DNA of 64,000 bases from JTS-RE37 sp963756115 (lineage in GTDB: Bacteria > Bacteroidota > Bacteroidia > Flavobacteriales > Flavobacteriaceae), in assembly GCA_963756115.1 (NCBI GenBank), contig CAVWMN010000003.1, positions 124,001-188,000 of the forward strand. The letters run 5' to 3'. The notes below the pieces were generated by a model. That model was given only the letters and a program-made list of their open reading frames with translations, searched no databases and was not told the origin of the DNA. Numbering within the stretch: the stretch's first letter is position 1; each line of letters begins with the position of its first letter. A program made the position numbers and the translations under genes. This document shows positions 8,231 through 18,258 of the stretch, piece after piece.

Positions 8231-11200
8231 TTAAAAATTTAGATTAAGCCCAAGTGAAAAGACGGTAGGTACAGGTATTCTGTTAACATCTGTGCGTTCG
8301 GGATCTGAGCCTATATAATCTTTAGGCGTGATCCAAAATAGGTTTTCCCCTTGTAAGTAGATCCTGAATTGAGTAAGTCCGGTCCATTTACTGATAACTT
8401 GCTTGGGCAGGGAATAGCCTATTTGAAGATTTCTCAATTTAAAATAAGCATTGTTCCTAAAGAGGTAATCCGATGTCCTCTGATCATTGAATGCTAGGGA
8501 CAATGAGGGAATATCAGTATTGGTATTATTCGGTGTCCATGCATTGAGAACACCCAAACCTGCATTTTCCCTTCCTTGTACAAAATTATTCCAGAAAATA
8601 TAGGGATCCTGACCTATTCGTCCAGTGACTCCTGAGCCAAAGGCAGAGAAGTCAAAGTTCTTGAATTTCAGATCTATTCGGATGCCATACTCGAGATCGG
8701 GTAATGTATTCCCAATAAAATCCCTGTCATCCCCATCAATGACACCATCATTATTGATATCCTTAAACTTAAGTCCCCCCGGCCTGGCGGCAACCTGGTC
8801 GGCAGAAGCATCCACATCTGCCTGACTCTGGAATAAACCATCTGTTTGCCATCCAAATATGGCGAACTGAGATTGCCCGACAATGGAATTCTCTGCAGTA
8901 CCCGGGAATGCTGCTCTTACTTCCTCAGGTAGATCGGTTATCTCATCCTTAAAAGCACCAAAATTAGTTGAGATTCCAAAATAAAGCCCATTTTCTAACG
9001 TCTTTGAATAGGCAACGGAGAGCTCCCATCCTTTGGTTTCCGTTGTGGCGCCATTTAATACCCGCTGTTGCCCTTCACCGATCACTGAGGCTATCGGCGG
9101 GGTAGTAAGGATGTCACTGGTTTTTCTGGTGAAATAATCGAAGGAACCCGCAACGGCATTATTGAATAAACCAAAATCCAACCCTACATTAAGTTCTTTT
9201 GTGGTTTCCCATTTCAAAGCCGGGTTGGCAGCCTGTACGGAGACAAAGCCGGAAGGCAAAGTTCCGCCATTATTACCCCCCAGATCATAGGCCGTACCTA
9301 CATTATAATAAATTTCAAAGAAGCCAGGCGTAAATTGTACCTCGTTGGCCCCATATCGGGATTCAAATAATCCAAATCTTGCTAAATCCCCAATATTTTG
9401 GTTACCAACTTCCCCATAGCCGGCCCTAAGTTTTAAATTGGAGATTACGTCATTATTCTGCAAAAATTCTTCCCCGCTTATCCTCCACCCCAGCGTTCCT
9501 GCCGGGAAGATACCGTACCTGTTGTCCGGACCAAATCTGGAAGAGCCATCCCTTCTCAATGTAAAAGAGGCCAGATATTTGTTAGCGAAAGCATAGTTTA
9601 TTTTACCAAATTGGGAAAGCAGCCTGCTTCCACTGGAGGTGCCATTTGATGTTCTGGCCCCCGTTGCGGCTCCCAGTACAAAATAGGCCTCTGTTTCTAC
9701 GGCAAATCCATCTGCGGAAGCAAATACCGCATCAAAATCGTTCTTTACAGATTCCGCACCCAGCAGCACTCCTATCCTATGGTCACCAAGTTCCAGGTTG
9801 TAATTCAGGGTATTGGTAAATACCACGCTTGTAAACTTGTTGGAATCAATTATTAGCCGGTTATTTCCCCTTGTCACGAACCCATTATCCACTTTGGTCT
9901 CTATATCCTTTCTTTTGAAATCATTGAAATCAAGACCCACACTGGTTCTAAATACCAAATTGTCTAAAATCTGCCATTCACCCCAGATATTCCCAAAAAG
10001 TGAGGTTCTTTCGGTGTTATCCCATCGGTTTAGGAATTGCATTAAGACAGGGTTATTCCGATCGCTATATCCGGCACCTATTGGCCCGGCAAACTCTCCG
10101 CTGGAATCCCTGAGAGGAATTGTCGGGGCCAGTGTAACGGCAAGTCCCGGCGTTGGTGCACTTCCCACGTCCGGAGATGCTAAAGTTTCATCAGAAGTGG
10201 AAAACTGCGTGTTTACCCCTAGCCTGATCGACTTATCCAAAAGGTTGAAGTTCGAATTGAGTCTGGCCGTATATCTGTCGTAATTCGTATACTTTAAAAC
10301 GCCTGTGTTCTTAAGATATCCTAAATTAATTAAATGAAAGGCATTTTCCGACCCCCCGGATAATGTAACTTCGTTATTAAAGACATATCCGGCTTCATAC
10401 GTTGCATCCTGCCAATCCGTATCCCCAGCTGGCACATTTGGATCTCCGCCAACAAAAGGTTGAACACTTACATTATTAAGTACTGGATTATCAAAGTCCC
10501 CATTCCAGTCAAAATTATAGATCTCTCCATATCCCCCGGCAGGATCGGCCCCGTCATTTACCGAGGCCTGCCATAAGGCTTCACCTCTCTGTAATGCATT
10601 GAGCATGTCATAGCGCTGTTTTTTTTCCGATAATAGGGAGACATTGGAATTGATGCTCACGCTAAATTTTTCGCCATCAACTGCCTTTGCACTGTTTTTT
10701 GTAGTGACAATTATTACTCCGTTGCCCGCTCTTGCCCCGTATATGGAAGATGCAGATGCGTCTTTCAACACCTGAACCGATTCAATGGCACTCGGATTAA
10801 TACTTGAAAAAACTTCCTGACGCACTGTGGGCACCCCATCAATTACATACAATGGATCGTTGTTTCCCAGAGTGGTAACACCTCTAATTAAAATGCGACT
10901 ACTGGTACCCGTAGGATCTCCGGATTTCTCTACGAAAAGACCAGGTACCCTCCCCTGTAAAGCCTGCATGGCATTACCTGAACTACGGCTCTGCCCCTCT
11001 ACCGGTCCCAGTTCAACGACCGTTATGGCCCCGGTCAGATCAGCCTTCCTTTCTGTGGCATACCCCGTCAGAACCACTTCTTCCAATTGCTGTGCATCGG
11101 GTTGAAGGGCGATACTAATTGTGGATTGCCCGTTTACCGGTATTTCTACCTTGAGGTATCCAATATAGCTGAACGCCAATGTAGCATCCGAAGCAACATC

Positions 11201-11386
11201 ACCCAGGGTGTAATTCCCGTCAAAATCCGTAGTGGCCCCATTTGTTGTGCCTACTTCCACAACGGTCGCGCCTGGTAACGGCATACCATCATCCGATGAG
11301 GTAACCGTACCGGTAATTTGCCCTTGGCCCAAAAGACTAAAAGGGGCAAAAAAAAGCAATAGATAAAATAAGAATTTCAATTTCAT
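8231..11386 (-). CDS. susC-like: SusC/RagA-type TonB-dependent receptor of the fructan PUL
   Basis: 1051 residues. Signal peptide (about 1-20), carboxypeptidase-regulatory-like domain (ITGTVTSSDDGMPLPGATV, about 23-100), plug domain with the SusC signature (LQGRVPGLFVEKSGDP, IRGVTTLGNNDPLYVIDG, SIYGARAGNGVIIVTTK), then a long beta-barrel ending in SLGLNLNF with the terminal Phe. It imports oligosaccharides across the outer membrane with TonB energy. It begins 11 bp after the GH32 gene and is followed by susD, forming one transcription unit from the MFS gene onwards. Plug motifs show it belongs to the SusC branch and not to siderophore receptors. Confidence 0.95.
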   Translation of the reverse strand: MKLKFLFYLLLFFAPFSLLGQGQITGTVTSSDDGMPLPGATVVEVGTTNGATTDFDGNYTLGDVASDATLAFSYIGYLKVEIPVNGQSTISIALQPDAQQLEEVVLTGYATERKADLTGAITVVELGPVEGQSRSSGNAMQALQGRVPGLFVEKSGDPTGTSSRILIRGVTTLGNNDPLYVIDGVPTVRQEVFSSINPSAIESVQVLKDASASSIYGARAGNGVIIVTTKNSAKAVDGEKFSVSINSNVSLLSEKKQRYDMLNALQRGEALWQASVNDGADPAGGYGEIYNFDWNGDFDNPVLNNVSVQPFVGGDPNVPAGDTDWQDATYEAGYVFNNEVTLSGGSENAFHLINLGYLKNTGVLKYTNYDRYTARLNSNFNLLDKSIRLGVNTQFSTSDETLASPDVGSAPTPGLAVTLAPTIPLRDSSGEFAGPIGAGYSDRNNPVLMQFLNRWDNTERTSLFGNIWGEWQILDNLVFRTSVGLDFNDFKRKDIETKVDNGFVTRGNNRLIIDSNKFTSVVFTNTLNYNLELGDHRIGVLLGAESVKNDFDAVFASADGFAVETEAYFVLGAATGARTSNGTSSGSRLLSQFGKINYAFANKYLASFTLRRDGSSRFGPDNRYGIFPAGTLGWRISGEEFLQNNDVISNLKLRAGYGEVGNQNIGDLARFGLFESRYGANEVQFTPGFFEIYYNVGTAYDLGGNNGGTLPSGFVSVQAANPALKWETTKELNVGLDFGLFNNAVAGSFDYFTRKTSDILTTPPIASVIGEGQQRVLNGATTETKGWELSVAYSKTLENGLYFGISTNFGAFKDEITDLPEEVRAAFPGTAENSIVGQSQFAIFGWQTDGLFQSQADVDASADQVAARPGGLKFKDINNDGVIDGDDRDFIGNTLPDLEYGIRIDLKFKNFDFSAFGSGVTGRIGQDPYIFWNNFVQGRENAGLGVLNAWTPNNTNTDIPSLSLAFNDQRTSDYLFRNNAYFKLRNLQIGYSLPKQVISKWTGLTQFRIYLQGENLFWITPKDYIGSDPERTDVNRIPVPTVFSLGLNLNF

Positions 11387-11397
11387 GATAGCTTGAT

Positions 11398-13008
11398 TTA
11401 GTTGAATTTTAGTTCATGTATTTCTATATAGTCAAGAATAACTTTCTGATTTTCCGTTTTAAGTGTTAAGGTCTCAAAAGGGGCCTTTGGAAAAAATATT
11501 TCCGTCATCGCGGTTTTACCATTGTCGAAAAATAGCTCAATGGATGTTTTATCAAGCAGGATGGTCCCTTCTAGTTTATCCGAAATATATCCCTTGGTTG
11601 CCTTTGAAATCTTATCCCCGAAATCCCCGGAAAAATTGGTGATACCCGCCGCGCTGCGGTCTATAAAGAAGTATTGGTCCCTATGGTTGTAACCAAAGGA
11701 AAGTATATCACCCCGGCTATTTGAAAGTTCAAAGGTATAGACGGTGGCTTCCAGGTCTGAAAATTGAAAATTGATTTCTGCCCTTCGCAGATCTACCATT
11801 TTCGAGTCAATAATCTTTTCCTCGTTTTTAATGGTTACCCTGTCTTTTTTAAACTTGGTGCCTCTGTATTCTTCCAATTCCTTTACGGGGGTACTACTGA
11901 GTCTATATGACTCTTCTGAAGAGATCAATTTTAATTCACGGGGAAGCGTCATGGCACTGCGCCAGTTTTCTGTGGGTACTTCGTTGGCATATTGCCAGTT
12001 AGACATCCATCCTATAAACAATCTTCTGCCATCGGTCTCAGGAATGTCGGACCAGGTGACCCCGGCATAATTGTCTTTTCCGAAATCTACCCAGAAAGTA
12101 TGGGCCGTTTGCATTTCTTTGGCAAAATTTTCATCCACCGTAAAGGTTTTGCCGTCAAAATCGCCCACAAAGTATTGGGTGGCACTTCCACCATTAAGGC
12201 CTCCAGGATTAATACTTACTAAATGTACCCACTTCACATCTTCTGTTCCTTCAACAGGTAAAGGAAAAAGATCTGGGCATTCCCATACTCCACCATGGTT
12301 GCCAATACCTTCACCAAAGGTGGACAGTAATTTCCAGTCCTTGAGATTTTCAGATCCATAGAAATGGGTAACCTGACCCGCAGCCAAAACCATTACCCAT
12401 TGCAGACCAGCTGTATCCCAGGTAATTTTCGGGTCTCTGAAATCCTTGATACCCGGATTTTTAATAACCGGGTTGCCCTCGTATTTTGTCCAGCTAATTC
12501 CTTCGTCCAGAGAATAGGCGATGCTCTGTGTTTCCACATTAATAGGATCACTTTCCTCTTTTTTGGAATCATGTGAGGTATACATGGCTATGACCGGGGT
12601 AATACCGTTCACCCCAAAACCCGAAGTATTATCATGATCTACTACGGCACTGCCCGAAAAGATATATCCCAATTCATCGGGATAGAGTGCAATGGGTTGT
12701 TCTTTCCATGTTACCATATCGGTACTGATGGCATGGCCCCAATGCATGGGACCCCACGTATTACCATCGGGATAGTGTTGGTAATACAGATGGTAATACT
12801 CATTGTAAAAAAACATTCCATTGGGATCATTCATCCATCCTTTTTTAGGGGTAAAATGGAAGTTTGGACGGTATAGTTCCTCCTCGGACATTGTGTCCTG
12901 TTCCATACCTGATGAATCTGCCACATCTTTTTTCCTGTCTGCATTTTGGCATCCGACAAGTGCAGTTAGAAATAATATGGGTGTTAATATTAACAGTGTT
13001 TTTTTCAT
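11398..13008 (-). CDS. GH32 fructan hydrolase lipoprotein (levanase/inulinase/invertase family)
   Basis: 536 residues. Lipobox LVGC (Cys20). The GH32 catalytic set is complete: WMNDPNG with the nucleophile Asp61, FRDPK with the transition-state Asp192, and WECPDLF with acid/base Glu242. A five-bladed propeller fold is followed by a beta-sandwich (after about residue 370), ending in LTLKTENQKVILDYIEIHEL. It releases fructose from levan, inulin or sucrose; exo versus endo action cannot be judged by eye. The lipoprotein anchor places it on the periplasmic face or the cell surface. It sits between the MFS and susC genes, 11 bp before susC. Confidence 0.92.
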   Translation of the reverse strand: MKKTLLILTPILFLTALVGCQNADRKKDVADSSGMEQDTMSEEELYRPNFHFTPKKGWMNDPNGMFFYNEYYHLYYQHYPDGNTWGPMHWGHAISTDMVTWKEQPIALYPDELGYIFSGSAVVDHDNTSGFGVNGITPVIAMYTSHDSKKEESDPINVETQSIAYSLDEGISWTKYEGNPVIKNPGIKDFRDPKITWDTAGLQWVMVLAAGQVTHFYGSENLKDWKLLSTFGEGIGNHGGVWECPDLFPLPVEGTEDVKWVHLVSINPGGLNGGSATQYFVGDFDGKTFTVDENFAKEMQTAHTFWVDFGKDNYAGVTWSDIPETDGRRLFIGWMSNWQYANEVPTENWRSAMTLPRELKLISSEESYRLSSTPVKELEEYRGTKFKKDRVTIKNEEKIIDSKMVDLRRAEINFQFSDLEATVYTFELSNSRGDILSFGYNHRDQYFFIDRSAAGITNFSGDFGDKISKATKGYISDKLEGTILLDKTSIELFFDNGKTAMTEIFFPKAPFETLTLKTENQKVILDYIEIHELKFN

Positions 13009-13027
13009 TGTATCTTGGTTCTAAATT

Positions 13028-14359
13028 TTATTTGATAATGACCTTTTGTGTAGTTAGAGATTTGCTCAATGCCTCCAGGCTTACACCCTTGGTTTCCGGC
13101 ATCAAGAAGATGACAAAAAGCAATTGCAGGAACATCATAAAAGCAAAGAATGTAAATACTATACCCGGACCTATGGTGGCAAAGAGAATTGGAATCAACG
13201 ATGGTACTACCGCCGCTAAAATCCAGTGGACACTGCTTCCGAAACTCTGCCCGTATCCCCGGAGATGATTGGGAAATATTTCCGAGATAAATACCCAGAT
13301 CACAGTACCTTGTCCTATTGCATGCGCCGCTATAAATAAGAAGAGGAAAATAGCAACCGCCATCCCCTCCCAATTAAAGAAGAAGGCACAGGCCACCAGG
13401 CTGAGGGAAACAATATACCCTGCAGAGCCCATGTACATGAGCTGCTTACGTCCCATACGGTCTATCAAATAGATCCCTAATAAAGTAAATATCATGTTCG
13501 TCACCCCGATACCGATACTACTCAATAAAGCCGTACTGGCGCCAAGACCGGCTTCTTCCAAAATCCTGGGAGCGTAATAGAGAAAGGCGTTAATTCCGGA
13601 AAGCTGGTTAAAAAAGGCAATACAAAACGCCAGGATCAGGGGGAAACGGTATTTTTTGAGAAAAATATTTTCTCCCGGTACATTGGTTTCCATTTCTGCT
13701 TTTATCTCGAGCATCAAATGCTCCGGATCCAACTCCGGATTAATAATGTGCAGGACGCCTTTGGCCTCATCTACTCGCATTTTTGAGAGAAGCCAGCGGG
13801 GACTTTTTGGAATTGTTACGGCAAACACTGTATATATGGCCGCGGGAATGGCTTCAACGCCCACCATCCAACGCCAGGCATTTTCACCGATCCCACTTAA
13901 AAGATAATTGGAAAAAAAAGCAATGAGTATTCCAAGGACAATATTAAACTGGTAAAGGCCTACTAACTTACCGCGATCTTTGGCTGGGGCAATTTCAGAG
14001 ATATAGGCAGGGGCCGCAATAGTAGATGCTCCAACACCCAGCCCTCCTATAAAACGAAAAATGGCAAAAGTTAAAGGATCATTTGAAAGTGCCGATCCTA
14101 TGGCAGAAAGCGTATAGAACGCCCCGATCCAGACCAACGTTTTTTTGCGCCCTATTTTATTAGTAGGGATACCGCCCAGCAAGGCACCCACAACAGTTCC
14201 CCAAAGGGCCATTCCTATAACCACCACCCCATGGAAGACATCGGAAGATCCCCATAATAATTGAAGGGTTTTATCAGCACCGGATATCACTACTGTATCA
14301 AAACCAAACAGGAATCCAGCCAATGCCGCGGTAATAGACCAAACCCATATTTTTTTCAT
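13028..14359 (-). CDS. sugar porter family MFS transporter (probable fructose importer)
   Basis: 443 residues, about 12 membrane helices. Sugar-porter signatures: NKIGRKK after TM2, IPKSPRWLLSK before the central loop, GINAFLYYAPRILEEAG in TM7, DRMGRKQL after TM8, and MPETKG at the end of TM12. It moves monosaccharide across the inner membrane, probably with protons. Its place between the HTCS and the GH32 gene makes fructose the likely substrate (inference). The product stops 19 bp before GH32, so it heads the PUL operon. No fructokinase gene accompanies it in the window. Confidence 0.9.
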   Translation of the reverse strand: MKKIWVWSITAALAGFLFGFDTVVISGADKTLQLLWGSSDVFHGVVVIGMALWGTVVGALLGGIPTNKIGRKKTLVWIGAFYTLSAIGSALSNDPLTFAIFRFIGGLGVGASTIAAPAYISEIAPAKDRGKLVGLYQFNIVLGILIAFFSNYLLSGIGENAWRWMVGVEAIPAAIYTVFAVTIPKSPRWLLSKMRVDEAKGVLHIINPELDPEHLMLEIKAEMETNVPGENIFLKKYRFPLILAFCIAFFNQLSGINAFLYYAPRILEEAGLGASTALLSSIGIGVTNMIFTLLGIYLIDRMGRKQLMYMGSAGYIVSLSLVACAFFFNWEGMAVAIFLFLFIAAHAIGQGTVIWVFISEIFPNHLRGYGQSFGSSVHWILAAVVPSLIPILFATIGPGIVFTFFAFMMFLQLLFVIFLMPETKGVSLEALSKSLTTQKVIIK

Positions 14360-14593
14360 GCTTTCACAGAATTATGAAGTGAAGAACACAATGTATCGGA
14401 AAAAAAGGGGAGGATTATTTACTGATGTTGCAATTTGTTATGATATTGTTATGATTAGATATCATCTGGGCTATGGTGCTCTTTTTCAGGTAAATGAAAA
14501 TTATTTTTAACTTTTGACAAAAATACCACCTACGTTCAGGTTACATTATATTAAATAATGATACATGGAAATCAATACAATGGTGTATAATTT
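14360..14593. promoter_or_regulatory. AT-rich gap upstream of the fructan operon (promoter region)
   Basis: 234 bp between the HTCS stop and the MFS start on the same strand. It must carry the operon promoter and the HTCS binding site if the operon is induced separately from its regulator. On the minus strand a -7-like TATTTTTG lies at 14518-14525, but no TTG at the right distance was seen. No strong repeat or hairpin is visible. Confidence 0.35.
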
Positions 14594-17365
14594 TTAAGAA
14601 GTGGGTACAATTCCATGAGCTTTGCGATAAGCCGCCGGCGAGTTGCCAAATTTGTTCTTGAAGGACGTAGAAAAATAATTGGGGGATGAAAAACCACTGC
14701 CATATGCGATCTCCGAAACACTTAGGGATGTAGTTTCCAGCATGGCTTTAGATTTCTCCAATCGAAAATTACTGATGTAGTCACTTATACTGAATCCCAA
14801 AATAGCCTTTACTTTTCGGTACAACTGCACTCTGGATATGCGTAGGCTAGTGGCTAAATTTTCAACGGTAAAACCTGAATTATCCAGATTTTCTTTAATA
14901 ATTTTATTAAGGTTATTGATAAATTGTTGTTCCAGGTTTCCAAAGGAATCTGTTTGTTCAATTTTATAAATGTTATTTGTATAATAAAACCTTAGTTTCT
15001 CCCGATTATACAATAAAGATTTGATAGATTGCACCAATATAGAATAACTAAACGGTTTGGTCAAATAGAGATCCGCGCCTGATTGAAGTCCCCGGAGATA
15101 GAATTCCTTGTCGCTCATTGCCGTTAGCACAACGATGGGCACATGAGAGGTCCTCAGGTCCTTTTTTAATATTTCGCAAATCTCAAATCCATTTTTACCC
15201 GGAAGGATTAAATCGCATATAATGATATCCGGGATGGTTTCGAGCGCTTTTTCAATGGCATCGGTGCCATCCGACAGGCTAATGTCAAACTCTACTTTTA
15301 ATTTTTTTTCAAGGAAAGAAGAAAGATCCGGATTATCCTCAATAATGAGAATAGAATACTTTTCCTGAGCCTCCATAGTCTCCTTCATCAAAGAGGGGTC
15401 TTCCAAAGAAGCATACTGGTTAAATTCAATAACCGCTTCATTCACCAAATCAGGTTCCTCAATAATCTCGTCCTCATCAAAATGGGCTTTGCCCTTTAAA
15501 AGTGTCATATTGAATTCTGTGCCATGTACTGAAACTACCGCCAGTTTACCCTTGTGCAATTCCACAAATACTTTGCTTAAATGCAGTCCAATTCCTGTAC
15601 TGATCTTTCTATTATTAGACCCTTTAAAGTAAGGCTTGAAAATATTCTGTATCTCATTTTTTGGGATTCCTATGCCGGTGTCCTTAAAACAAACCGTCAC
15701 TGTATTTTGGTCTATTACATCGTGAATTACAATGTGCACCAAGCCATTATCGGGAGTAAATTTAAAGGCATTGGACAGCAGGTTAAAATATACCTTGTCC
15801 ATTAAATTCCGATCCAAATAGACTTCCAAATCCTCATTATTACAACTAATCTCAAAACTTATATTTCTGCGTTTGGCCTCGTGTTTAAAATCTTCATATA
15901 GGGATTTGGAAAATGCAAATAGATTGGTGTTGGAAACCTTTAAATTAAATTTTCGGTCTTCAACTTTCCGAAAGTCAAGCAAATTATTAATGAGCCTTAG
16001 CAGCCGGTTTGAATTATTGTTAATTAATTCTACCTCCTCCACAATCCCGGATCCTTTGGCCCTGGCCATCTCCCGTATAGATTCTATAGAGCTTAAGATT
16101 AAAGTTAGCGGTGTCTTAAATTCGTGGGAGATTCCGGTAAAGAAATTGTACTTGGCCTCTGAGCTCTGCTTTAACTCATCTGCAATCTTCTTGATCTGGT
16201 TTCTTTGAACGGTTACCTTTTTATTGGTAAGCTGCAATTGGCGGTTTTTCTTCCGAATGGCAAAAATAGAATAGATGCTATAGAAAGTTAGACTAAGTAT
16301 AATTGCCAAAAGGGCCATTGTTACCTTTAAAAGGGTGTTTTGCGCATAATATCGTTCTTCCTGCATCCTCAAGGCAGTTATTTGTTGTTCGATATCTAAT
16401 TGTTGATTATTGATCTTATCAAACTGATTTTTCATCATATCAGCGTTCCTGAGATCAATCACCGTAGTGTTCAAAATATTATCCTTTGGAACTTCCTTGC
16501 CTGCAACTATTTCCATAGCTATCTCAATGGCTTCCGCGCCGCCAGTGGGATATAAAATAGTGGCTTCAAGAATTCCCTCGCGGACAAGTTCTATACCGCC
16601 ATTAGGTCCGTTTAGTCCATCTACACCAATAAATTTAATTTTTTTTTCAAGGCCTTTCTCACGGGCAACTTGCCATGCCTGCAATGCCATCTGATCATTA
16701 AATGCATAGATGTAATCAATATTTTTTTGGCCTAAAGAATCCAGAACTGTCGAAAATTGCTCCTTTGGAATTCCCGTTTCTATACCCTTAAGACTTTTTA
16801 ACAATGCTATAGATGGTGCCTGGCTAACCATTTGCCTGAATCCTTTAGATCTTTCCATTACAGGGGTAGACTTATCAGCTCCCATTAATTCAATTACATT
16901 GGCATTATCTGAAGTTGATGTAATAATATAGTTCCCGGCATTTCTACCTACTTCCAGATTGTCCCCACCCACATAGCTGCTGTACTTTTGAGAATTTATC
17001 TTACGGTCTATTAATATGATAGGAATGCCTAAATCATAGGCTTTTTCAATTGCAGGTACGATCATTTCCGTTTCAATTGGGGAAATAATCAATACATCCA
17101 CACCATCATTAATCAACTTTTCTACATGTGCTATCTGTCGCCGGACATCATTATGCGCCTCATAGATTTCCAGTTCAACTTCAGGATATAATGAAGCTTG
17201 TATCCGCATGGAATGATTCATGGCATCTCTCCATGGATGATCACTGAGACATTGAGAAAATCCAATGCGGATGTGATCCTGAGTGTCTGCTATCCAATCG
17301 GAGCAGCTGATGAAAAAAAAAGCAACAGAGCCCAAGAAAATCACATATGTTTTGACAAAATTCAT
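14594..17365 (-). CDS. hybrid two-component regulator (HTCS) with periplasmic sugar-binding domain
   Basis: 923 residues. Leader (1-21), then a periplasmic binding protein domain of the ribose/LacI type (about 31-305: IRIGFSQCLSDHPWRDAM, DVLIISPIE, VGGDNLEVGRNAGNYI, FNDQMALQAWQ, IGVDGLNG), transmembrane helix about 346-370, HisKA with ISHEFKTPL (His414), HATPase (NAFKF, DTGIGIP, GIGLHLSK), receiver domain with phospho-acceptor Asp718 (DIIICDLILPG), and AraC HTH (about 820-923, SEIAYGSGFSSPNYFSTSFK). The layout is that of the Bacteroides thetaiotaomicron fructose sensor BT1754, which binds fructose in the periplasm and turns on a GH32 locus. Here it lies upstream of MFS-GH32-SusC-SusD on the same strand. 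Confidence 0.93.
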   Translation of the reverse strand: MNFVKTYVIFLGSVAFFFISCSDWIADTQDHIRIGFSQCLSDHPWRDAMNHSMRIQASLYPEVELEIYEAHNDVRRQIAHVEKLINDGVDVLIISPIETEMIVPAIEKAYDLGIPIILIDRKINSQKYSSYVGGDNLEVGRNAGNYIITSTSDNANVIELMGADKSTPVMERSKGFRQMVSQAPSIALLKSLKGIETGIPKEQFSTVLDSLGQKNIDYIYAFNDQMALQAWQVAREKGLEKKIKFIGVDGLNGPNGGIELVREGILEATILYPTGGAEAIEIAMEIVAGKEVPKDNILNTTVIDLRNADMMKNQFDKINNQQLDIEQQITALRMQEERYYAQNTLLKVTMALLAIILSLTFYSIYSIFAIRKKNRQLQLTNKKVTVQRNQIKKIADELKQSSEAKYNFFTGISHEFKTPLTLILSSIESIREMARAKGSGIVEEVELINNNSNRLLRLINNLLDFRKVEDRKFNLKVSNTNLFAFSKSLYEDFKHEAKRRNISFEISCNNEDLEVYLDRNLMDKVYFNLLSNAFKFTPDNGLVHIVIHDVIDQNTVTVCFKDTGIGIPKNEIQNIFKPYFKGSNNRKISTGIGLHLSKVFVELHKGKLAVVSVHGTEFNMTLLKGKAHFDEDEIIEEPDLVNEAVIEFNQYASLEDPSLMKETMEAQEKYSILIIEDNPDLSSFLEKKLKVEFDISLSDGTDAIEKALETIPDIIICDLILPGKNGFEICEILKKDLRTSHVPIVVLTAMSDKEFYLRGLQSGADLYLTKPFSYSILVQSIKSLLYNREKLRFYYTNNIYKIEQTDSFGNLEQQFINNLNKIIKENLDNSGFTVENLATSLRISRVQLYRKVKAILGFSISDYISNFRLEKSKAMLETTSLSVSEIAYGSGFSSPNYFSTSFKNKFGNSPAAYRKAHGIVPTS

Positions 17366-17911
17366 GTCTGTTCGTTCTCTTTCTTAAATTTAGTGAAAAT
17401 TAGATAAAATCCATCTTCGTATCCTAGCGGAAATATATTTTGCTAACAATCAGTTGTTTAATTGTTCCCAAGAAGAAACTTTATTAGTGCAGTATTTTAA
17501 ATAGAATACCGATCTTTCTTCAATACTTTAGTTTTTTAAATCAATCTCCAGAAACTTAGATCTGAAAAATTTAAAATTCGTTGGATATTAATCAATAAAG
17601 CATTCCTGGGAAAAACGCATTTAGAATAGAACAAACACTAGAATCTGCCTTGATAAACCTCCTATTTTCTTATTCCTTTGATTTCAATTGTTCATAACCC
17701 TAAAATCTACCACTAAATCACAGATGGACCTAAATTAAAGTTAATGTGATTTGGTATCCTATGGAATCAAATAGAATTAACGCCCTTCAAACTTCATAAA
17801 ATTTGAATCAAATTAACTTAATATATTGTATATCAATTATCTGTGAATAACTGTTTACTTTTATTACCGTCTTAAATTACCTATTTCCATACATTTATTT
17901 TATACAAGGAA
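17366..17911. other. long AT-rich spacer upstream of the HTCS gene
   Basis: About 545 bp, visibly richer in A+T than the neighbouring genes, with no coding frame of note on either strand. The HTCS promoter should lie at its left end. It leads into the remains of a mobile element at 17957. Confidence 0.6.
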
Positions 17912-17929
17912 AACAAAAGCGCTTTTGTT
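17912..17929. promoter_or_regulatory. 18-bp perfect palindrome, operator-like
   Basis: AACAAAAGCGCTTTTGTT, perfectly self-complementary with a central GC step, 28 bp before the ATG of the excisionase remnant and about 550 bp upstream of the HTCS start. The shape is that of a dimeric repressor site (LacI-like AAGCGCTT core). It lacks a loop, so it is unlikely to be a terminator. Confidence 0.4.
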
Positions 17930-17956
17930 CATTTAGCAACTTTAAAAAAGAAACAA

Positions 17957-18128
17957 ATGGACAATTTTTTGATTCTCGGAACGACTCGATCGTTTGGAAA
18001 AACTATTACTGGACCGTAAAGAGGTACTCACCTTTGAGGAAGGCTGTGACTATACAGGAATATCCAGAAGCTATCTCTACAAACTGACGTCTTCCGGTAA
18101 AATAAGGTGCTTATGGAATTTTTGCTGA
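17957..18128 (+). pseudogene. excisionase-type helix-turn-helix protein, broken
   Basis: ATG at 17957 gives MDNF, then the frame of the homology changes: from 17979 it reads ERLDRLEKLLLDRKEV, then LTFEEGCDYTGISRSYLYKL and TSSGKI before stopping at 18126-18128. The TF.EGC.YTGISRSYLYKLTSSGKI pattern is the winged-helix HTH domain common in Bacteroidota excisionases near integrase genes. It has one frameshift near 17970 and is cut after GKI, where a stem-loop sequence intrudes. It is a decayed relic of an integrative element. Confidence 0.7.
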
Positions 18129-18179
18129 TCCACCAAAGGCGGACAGGCACTTATCTGCCGGAATCAATACAAAAATTCC
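18115..18179. repeat. stem-loop element interrupting the excisionase relic
   Basis: Outer arms GGAATTTTTG (18115-18124) and CAAAAATTCC (18170-18179) are perfectly complementary. Inside lie imperfect arms GGCGGA (18139-18144) and TCTGCC (18154-18159). AAAAT flanks the block on both sides (about 18100-18104 and 18172-18176). Dropping the block would let the HTH frame run from GKI into a proline-rich tail, so it may be a small inserted palindromic element. Confidence 0.4.
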
Positions 18180-18258
18180 ACCAGCCCCTATACTTATCGG
18201 CGCATCCGCAAAGGTTTTGGATAAGATCTGGAGCAATTCCCGCGATGGCCCTCGTCTG

